A stretch of DNA of 9,361 nucleotides, taken from assembly GCA_001821475.1 (NCBI GenBank), contig MHMF01000012.1, positions 11,328 through 20,688 of the forward strand. Reading direction: 5' to 3'. Positions 5,635 to 9,361 of this stretch are shown in pieces. The translations under genes were made by a program, and so were the position numbers. This stretch comes from Candidatus Nealsonbacteria bacterium RIFCSPLOWO2_01_FULL_38_120 (lineage in GTDB: Bacteria; Patescibacteriota; Minisyncoccia; Minisyncoccales; GWA2-38-27). The notes under the pieces are model-generated. The model ran no database searches. It worked only from the letters and a program-made list of their open reading frames with translations, and had not been told where the DNA came from. How positions within the stretch are numbered: the stretch's first letter is position 1; each line of letters begins with the position of its first letter.

Positions 5635-5663
5635 TTGACGCGGAAGGAGTTTTATATTATCAT
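5635..5663 (+). promoter_or_regulatory. Candidate promoter upstream of typA
   Basis: TTGACG (5635-5640), a 17-nt spacer and TATCAT (5658-5663) form a reasonable sigma70 site. Transcription would start near 5670 and give typA a leader of roughly 150 nt that contains the structures at 5686-5771. Other AT-rich hexamers nearby (TATATA near 5621) could serve instead, so the assignment is tentative. Confidence 0.4.
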
Positions 5664-5702
5664 AAAAATAAGTTTGGCTATGGTCTTTTATGACCTTTTT
5701 TT
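5660..5702 (+). promoter_or_regulatory. Possible attenuator-like hairpins before typA
   Basis: TCATAAAA (5660-5667) is complementary to TTTTATGA (5686-5693). The second element overlaps the short stem GGTC/GACC (5682-5685 with 5692-5695) that is followed by seven Ts. The two pairings exclude each other, as in terminator/antiterminator switches. The terminator stem is only 4 bp, so this is weak. Confidence 0.25.
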
Positions 5703-5720
5703 ATTCAGGGTGTGATTGAG

Positions 5721-5771
5721 TGTGTTGCTATTTGGTAGTCGCACCATTGTGTTGCTACCAGATAGTCGCAC
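5721..5771. repeat. Two direct 24-nt repeats with complementary centres
   Basis: Copies at 5721-5744 and 5748-5771 both read TGTGTTGCTA, five variable bases, then TAGTCGCAC. The variable centres are TTTGG and CCAGA, which can pair with each other with one G-U. As a result CTATTTGGTAG (5728-5738) pairs with CTACCAGATAG (5755-5765), and the two units can fold onto each other along most of their length. It lies 45 nt before typA and would be in its 5' leader if the promoter at 5635 is used. Confidence 0.75.
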
Positions 5772-5816
5772 AGATATCTTGGAATAGAATCGCCAGAAAT
5801 AAGGTAAATTGTTTTT

Positions 5817-7607
5817 ATGGAAATTAGGAATATAGCGATTATCGCCCATGTTGATCATGGGAAAACAACTTTAACCGACGCATTGATGCGCCAGACCGGA
5901 GTCGGTCAGGAGGGTGTTTCAATGGATTCAAACGCGCTTGAATTAGAGCGCGGCATTACCATTTATTCAAAGAATGCCGCTGTTTTTTTTCGCGGAACTA
6001 AAATAAATATTGTTGATACGCCAGGCCACGCTGATTTTGGTTCTGAAGTGGAAAGAGTTTTGCGGTCAATTGATTCGGTTCTTCTTTTAGTTGACGCCCA
6101 GGAAGGCCCAATGCCCCAGACCCGTTTTGTTTTAAAAAAATCGTTGGAACTGGGATTAAAACCCATTGTGGTTATAAACAAAATTGATAAAACAGCGGCT
6201 GATCCTGCCCGTTGCGAGGAGCAGGTGTTGGAACTTTTTATGGAACTGGGAGCCAACGACAAGCAGTTGGATTTTCCAATTGTCTATGCCATTGGCCGTT
6301 TAGGAATCGCCAAATTAGAATTAAAAGAGGACTCAAATGACTTAACTCCGCTTTTGGAGACAATTTTGAAATATGTGCCCTGCGCTTCCAACAGCGAGCT
6401 GGAAAAAAGGCCGCTTTTATTGCAGCCGTTTAATCTTGCATATGATAATTTTATGGGACGGCTAGCGATCGGCAGAATTTATCAGGGTATTGTTTCCGCT
6501 GGTCAAAAAGTTTTTATAAAAAAGTCGGACGGCGAAAGCAGATCAGGAAGCATTACGAAAATTTTCACATTCAGCGGATTGGAGAGGACTGAATCGCAGC
6601 AGGCTGTTGCGGGAGATATTGTTCTCATCGCCGGACTTTCCGATATTTACATTGGGGAAACAATAACATCAGACGAAAATGTAGAGCCTCTACCTGCTAT
6701 TGCTATTGACGAGCCGACTATAACTCTTTCATTTTTAGTTAATAATTCTCCTTTCTCCGGTAAGGAGGGCAACCATGTTACTTCAAGGGAAATACGGGAA
6801 TATCTTATGCGGGAGCTGGAAGTGAATGTTGGCTTGAAAGTTGATTTTAATTCGTTGGATAATTTCAAGGTCTCGGGCAGGGGAGAATTGCATATTGAAA
6901 TTCTGCTGGAAAATATGCGACGGTCCGGTTACGAAGTTCAGGTTTCCCAACCCCATGTTATTTTTAAGGAAGAAAATGGAATTAAAATAGAGCCGTTTGA
7001 AGAGGTAATTGTTGACACGCCGGGAGAGTATAAGGGCGTTATTATTGAACGGCTGGGCAGTCGCGGATTTTTTTTGAAAAGCATGAATGACAATCAAGAA
7101 AACGAGCGTCTTTATTTTGAAGGTCCCACTCGCGGGCTTCTTGGTTATAAAAATCAATTTGTTATTGATACGAAAGGGCTTGGCATTCTTTCTTCCCGCG
7201 TTATTGGATTCAGGCCTTATGCCGGAGAGATACGGAAAAAATCAGTGGGCTCAATGACTTCAATGGAAGACGGCAAGGCCATTGGATACGCTTTATGGAG
7301 TTTGCAGGAAAGAGGCATTCTTTATATCGGTCCTGGGACGCAAGTATATAATGGAATGGTGATTGGCAATACTTCAAAGGGAGAGGAAATGTCTGTTAAC
7401 CCCACAAAAGGAAAACATCTTACTAATGTGCGCGCCGCATACTCAGACGACGCTATTGATTTGACGCCTTTTTACGAGCTTACTATTGGCAAGGGATTGG
7501 AATTTATGGGGGAAGACGAGTATTTGGAAATAACGCCGAAATCCGTGCGGCTGAGGAAAAAATATCTTACCAAACAGGATCGCGCTAAAGCGCGAAGGCA
7601 GAAATAA
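5817..7607 (+). CDS. typA: Ribosome-associated translational GTPase TypA/BipA
   Basis: This 596-residue GTPase of the EF-G/LepA family binds the ribosome and supports 50S assembly and stress growth. All G motifs are present: G1 AHVDHGKT (10-17), G2 RGITI (45-49), G3 DTPGHADF (67-74), G4 NKID (121-124). A beta-barrel domain 2 follows (from about 200, LAYDNFMGRLAIGRIYQG), then RGELHIEILLENMRRSGYEV of domain 3 (near 354-373), the EF-G-type C domain with PTRGLLGYKNQF, and the TypA-specific C-terminal domain with NPTKGKHLTNVRAA, then GLEFMGEDEYLEITPKSVRL near the end. Length and domain order are normal, and there is no frameshift. The ATG at 5817 begins the conserved MEIRNIAIIAHVDHGKT start. An AAGG at 5801-5804 lies 12 nt upstream, a rather long spacing for a Shine-Dalgarno, and TAAATT (5805-5810) sits where a leaderless -10 would, but without a good -35. 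It is not obviously co-transcribed with its neighbours. Confidence 0.97.
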   Translation: MEIRNIAIIAHVDHGKTTLTDALMRQTGVGQEGVSMDSNALELERGITIYSKNAAVFFRGTKINIVDTPGHADFGSEVERVLRSIDSVLLLVDAQEGPMPQTRFVLKKSLELGLKPIVVINKIDKTAADPARCEEQVLELFMELGANDKQLDFPIVYAIGRLGIAKLELKEDSNDLTPLLETILKYVPCASNSELEKRPLLLQPFNLAYDNFMGRLAIGRIYQGIVSAGQKVFIKKSDGESRSGSITKIFTFSGLERTESQQAVAGDIVLIAGLSDIYIGETITSDENVEPLPAIAIDEPTITLSFLVNNSPFSGKEGNHVTSREIREYLMRELEVNVGLKVDFNSLDNFKVSGRGELHIEILLENMRRSGYEVQVSQPHVIFKEENGIKIEPFEEVIVDTPGEYKGVIIERLGSRGFFLKSMNDNQENERLYFEGPTRGLLGYKNQFVIDTKGLGILSSRVIGFRPYAGEIRKKSVGSMTSMEDGKAIGYALWSLQERGILYIGPGTQVYNGMVIGNTSKGEEMSVNPTKGKHLTNVRAAYSDDAIDLTPFYELTIGKGLEFMGEDEYLEITPKSVRLRKKYLTKQDRAKARRQK

Positions 7608-7608
7608 C

Positions 7609-7625
7609 CAGAGGTCTGACCTCTG
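7609..7625. repeat. Short inverted repeat just after typA
   Basis: CAGAGGTC and GACCTCTG flank a single T, giving a 17-bp near-perfect palindrome one base after the typA stop. No T-run follows, so it is more likely a weak hairpin or a protein-binding site than a terminator. Confidence 0.5.
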
Positions 7626-7672
7626 ACAGCCTGAATAACATGAAACGAAACGGTTTTTGAAAGGGGAATGAA

Positions 7673-7834
7673 ATGAAGAATACAGTAGCTCTTTTAGCAG
7701 GTTTGGCCGAAATTGGCAGAAAATTGTTGGAGCGGATTATTTCCCCATTTCTCGTTATCGCCTTGGCGGTTATTGCCCTGGCGTTTCCGGAAAAGGGCGA
7801 GGATCCAAGAGAGGGGGAGGAGGATTTTTTCTAA
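7673..7834 (+). CDS. 53-residue single-pass membrane protein, unknown function
   Basis: The ATG at 7673 opens 53 codons ending in TAA at 7832-7834. The product has an amphipathic start (MKNTVALLAGLAEIGRKLLE), one hydrophobic helix (SPFLVIALAVIALAFP, 24-39) and a very acidic tail (EKGEDPREGEEDFF). It looks like a small membrane protein with its acidic end on one side; I do not recognise a family. Gene reality is supported by AAGGGG at 7661-7666, 6 nt before the ATG, and by an intrinsic terminator 26 nt after the stop. It has more G and C than the flanking spacers, as expected of coding DNA. An ATG at 7669 opens only ATG AAA TGA. It could be co-transcribed with typA or be its own unit. Confidence 0.65.
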   Translation: MKNTVALLAGLAEIGRKLLERIISPFLVIALAVIALAFPEKGEDPREGEEDFF

Positions 7835-7860
7835 CTCGTTTCCTGCTGTTGTCGGTCGGC

Positions 7861-7890
7861 AAAGAGTGGTTCTTCCAACCGCTCTTTTTT
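7861..7890 (+). terminator. Intrinsic terminator after the small membrane protein gene
   Basis: AAAGAGTGGTT (7861-7871) pairs with AACCGCTCTTT (7877-7887) around CTTCC with one G-U pair, and the T-run reaches 7890. This is a textbook terminator for the + strand. Confidence 0.9.
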
Positions 7891-7905
7891 ATTTTTTAAA
7901 TTAAT

Positions 7906-7958
7906 TACTTTGAATTACGAAATTCTTTTTTTTATTTGGCATTTTGCAATTCAAAGTA
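7906..7958. repeat. 11-bp inverted repeat between the two terminators
   Basis: TACTTTGAATT (7906-7916) and AATTCAAAGTA (7948-7958) are perfect inverted copies 31 nt apart. The right copy lies inside the spacer of the promoter candidate at 7936-7964, so it could be an operator or part of a longer RNA hairpin. Confidence 0.5.
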
Positions 7959-7964
7959 TATATA
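7936..7964 (+). promoter_or_regulatory. Candidate promoter of a short transcript before xseA
   Basis: TTGGCA (7936-7941), a 17-nt spacer and TATATA (7959-7964) make a fair sigma70 promoter. Transcription would start near 7971 and run straight into the hairpin at 7993-8028, giving an RNA of about 58 nt, or a leader for xseA if read-through occurs. Confidence 0.4.
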
Positions 7965-7992
7965 GGAAATTTAGGATGTGGTGTGAACAAAG

Positions 7993-8028
7993 CAAAAACT
8001 TTCACGCTCTGGAACGTGAAAGTTTTTG
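7993..8028. terminator. Perfect 14-bp hairpin with A and T runs
   Basis: AAAAACTTTCACG (7994-8006) pairs perfectly with CGTGAAAGTTTTT (8015-8027) around an 8-nt loop, extended by one C-G pair at 7993/8028. The five Ts make it a likely terminator, with matching A-run for the other direction. It is the second terminator between 7834 and xseA. Confidence 0.8.
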
Positions 8029-8059
8029 TCTGATTTGTAGTAAAGTGGCTATTATTTCC

Positions 8060-8088
8060 TTGTTTTTTAGGGCGAAAAAAGATATAAA
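8060..8088 (+). promoter_or_regulatory. Promoter of xseA, leaderless geometry
   Basis: TTGTTT (8060-8065), a 17-nt spacer and TATAAA (8083-8088) match the sigma70 layout. The xseA ATG at 8095 is the seventh base after the -10, so the transcript would begin at or next to its start codon. This mirrors the ABC operon promoter at 2374-2402. Confidence 0.6.
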
Positions 8089-8094
8089 TAAATT

Positions 8095-9361
8095 ATGGAG
8101 AATAATACATTATTCGGCGAGGCGAAAAAAAGAGAAAATATTTTGAGCGAAGAAAATGTTTTTACTGTTTCGGAATATATCAAAATTCTCAATGAAAGCT
8201 TGATGGTCTTCAAGGCGAAAATTATCGGAGAGGCGAGCGAGGTTAAAATCTGGTCCAGCGGACATGTCTATTTTTCACTCAAAGACGAAAAAAACGGAAA
8301 TGTGATGAATTGCGTAATTTGGAAATCAAGGTATGGAATTTTAGGAGTTAATCTTAAAGACGGCTTGAAAATTATCGCCTCCGGACGGCCAGAAATATAT
8401 CCGCCTTCCGGGAAAATTTCTTTTATAGCGGATACGATTGAGCTTGCAGGAGAAGGCGCTCTGAAAAAAGAATACGAGCGGCTGAAAGCGAAGCTGGAAA
8501 GCGAAGGGATTTTCGCTTTTGAAAGAAAACGAAAAATTCCTGATTATATTCAGAAGATTGGGATTATCACTTCAAAACAAGGAGCGGTTTTGGCGGATTT
8601 CCTTAATAATCTGGCGAAATTTAATTTTAAGGTGAAAATGATTGATTCCCGGGTTGAGGGGCAGTTGGCGGTGGGGGATATACTTTCAGCCATAAAAACT
8701 TTTAGAAAAAAAGATATTGAAATATTGGTGATAATGCGCGGAGGCGGCTCTTTGGAGGCATTGTTGGCTTTTAATAACGAGATTTTGGTCAGGGAGGCGG
8801 CGAATTTTCCAGTACCAATAATAGCCGCCATAGGCCACGACAAAGATGTGCCACTTTTGGCTTTGGCCGCCGATTTCGCTGTTTCAACTCCGACAGCCGC
8901 GGCTAATTTGTTAAATAGGCCGTGGGAGCAGGCGGAGCTATCTTTGGAAAGATATAAAATAGACATCAGCGATAAATATCGCAATTGCCTGGAAGAGACA
9001 AATGGGTTTTTGAGGCAGTCATCGGATATTGCCGTAAAATTTTGGGATTTGATTTCTAAAAAATATAAAGACGCGTCAGCGAAAATTAATATCTTTTTTC
9101 AAAGGATAAAAGACGCGATGGCGAATATAAAATCCGGAATAGAAGGGGATTGGGGCTTGGTGAAAAATGGATTTAACCAAGCGTTAATAAAAGCTGGGTG
9201 GGAGCTGGATAATGATTTCAGAATTGCGCGGGATAACGACCCAATGAGGCAATTAAAACTGGGATACAGCATCGCAATGGTTAGAGAAAAAATTATAAAA
9301 ACAGTTGAGGCGACAAAGGTCGGAGAAAATATAGATATTACCCTAAGCGATGGCGAGATTT
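8095..9361 (+). CDS. xseA: Exonuclease VII large subunit (partial, cut by window end)
   Basis: The frame is open for 422 codons from the ATG at 8095 and leaves the window without a stop. XseA with the small subunit XseB degrades single-stranded DNA from both ends. Residues about 22-118 form the N-terminal OB-fold (VFTVSEYIKILNESL, HVYFSLKDE, ASGRPEIYPPSGKISF). The Exonuc_VII_L catalytic domain begins near 135: IPDYIQKIGIITSKQGAVLADF (149-169), VIMRGGGSLEALLAFNNE (212-229), then PIIAAIGHDKDVPLLALAAD and STPTAAANLL (264-273). The usual GHETD appears here as GHDKD (247-251), keeping the histidine and final aspartate. A long helical region follows, then NDPMRQLKLGYSIAMVR near 403-419, the usual C-terminal element, so only a short tail is missing. 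The start is the first ATG and is supported by the promoter seven bases upstream; no Shine-Dalgarno is present. xseB would be expected to follow. Confidence 0.95.
   Translation, partial: MENNTLFGEAKKRENILSEENVFTVSEYIKILNESLMVFKAKIIGEASEVKIWSSGHVYFSLKDEKNGNVMNCVIWKSRYGILGVNLKDGLKIIASGRPEIYPPSGKISFIADTIELAGEGALKKEYERLKAKLESEGIFAFERKRKIPDYIQKIGIITSKQGAVLADFLNNLAKFNFKVKMIDSRVEGQLAVGDILSAIKTFRKKDIEILVIMRGGGSLEALLAFNNEILVREAANFPVPIIAAIGHDKDVPLLALAADFAVSTPTAAANLLNRPWEQAELSLERYKIDISDKYRNCLEETNGFLRQSSDIAVKFWDLISKKYKDASAKINIFFQRIKDAMANIKSGIEGDWGLVKNGFNQALIKAGWELDNDFRIARDNDPMRQLKLGYSIAMVREKIIKTVEATKVGENIDITLSDGEI

Larger units (their letters stand above)
5398..5816. other. 419-nt intergenic region, structure-rich, no gene
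   Basis: No convincing coding frame exists here on either strand. The stretch is packed with hairpins and repeats that are listed separately: a terminator for the preceding gene, a 52-bp palindrome, a second terminator-like hairpin, a promoter candidate and direct repeats before typA. The short span 5525-5565 is richer in purines and GCG and holds nothing I can name. Confidence 0.7.

Noticed and set aside
5680..5715. A short frame MVFYDLFLFRV as a leader peptide before typA
   Set aside because: The AAGGAG upstream (5644-5649) is about 30 nt away, too far, and the frame has no run of regulatory codons.
7910..8146. A 78-codon + strand frame with a CLIC motif between the small membrane gene and xseA
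   Set aside because: It runs through an inverted repeat, a perfect terminator hairpin and the xseA promoter, overlaps the xseA start, and its residue mix looks like translated AT-rich spacer.
8550..8984. A 144-codon frame on the - strand within xseA
   Set aside because: The + strand encodes an unbroken, motif-rich XseA over the same bases; the reverse frame is a shadow with no family signal.

Overview
The window is about 9.4 kb of AT-rich bacterial DNA in which every gene I can support lies on the + strand. The best guess is a small-genome Patescibacteria/CPR (Parcubacteria-like) bacterium. The reasons are the AT-rich coding sequence, very tight gene packing, scarce Shine-Dalgarno sites mixed with apparently leaderless genes, large palindromic intergenic terminators, and a TypA/XseA style that I associate with that group. 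This is an inference; no rRNA or marker phylogeny is available here. TGA is used as a stop at the end of the nuclease gene and no gene needs it as a sense codon, so the code looks standard.

Left part (1-2134): a compact accessory cassette that looks like a defence or restriction module. In order it holds a 68-codon XRE/controller-type helix-turn-helix regulator (30-235, broken by a one-base frameshift), a 97-residue membrane-anchored protein with a topoisomerase-type C4 zinc finger (238-531), a 372-residue Mrr-like restriction endonuclease (534-1652), and a 161-residue protein with an Rx4H motif typical of HEPN RNases (1649-2134). The gaps are 2 nt, 2 nt and a 4-nt overlap, so they read as one operon. 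No methyltransferase is visible, although one could lie left of base 1. A GC-rich, structured 274-nt spacer (2135-2408) separates this cassette from the rest.

Middle (2374-5397): an ABC-2 exporter (ATPase 2409-3161, permease 3182-4249) driven by a good promoter that would give a leaderless mRNA; a 46-bp perfect palindrome acting as terminator; a membrane-anchored cyclophilin (4311-5009); a nested inverted repeat; and a 92-residue orphan protein with a strong Shine-Dalgarno (5119-5397).

A 419-nt gene-free stretch (5398-5816) holds an intrinsic terminator, a 52-bp perfect palindrome sharing the core CCACGATCGTGG with the one at 4254-4299, a further hairpin terminator, a candidate promoter, and a pair of direct repeats whose variable centres are complementary to each other.

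Right part (5817-9361): the housekeeping GTPase typA/bipA (complete), a 53-residue single-pass membrane protein (7673-7834), a 260-nt spacer with two terminator hairpins and two candidate promoters, and a near-complete exonuclease VII large subunit (xseA) that runs off the right edge. The xseA promoter has the same geometry as that of the ABC exporter and also predicts a leaderless transcript.
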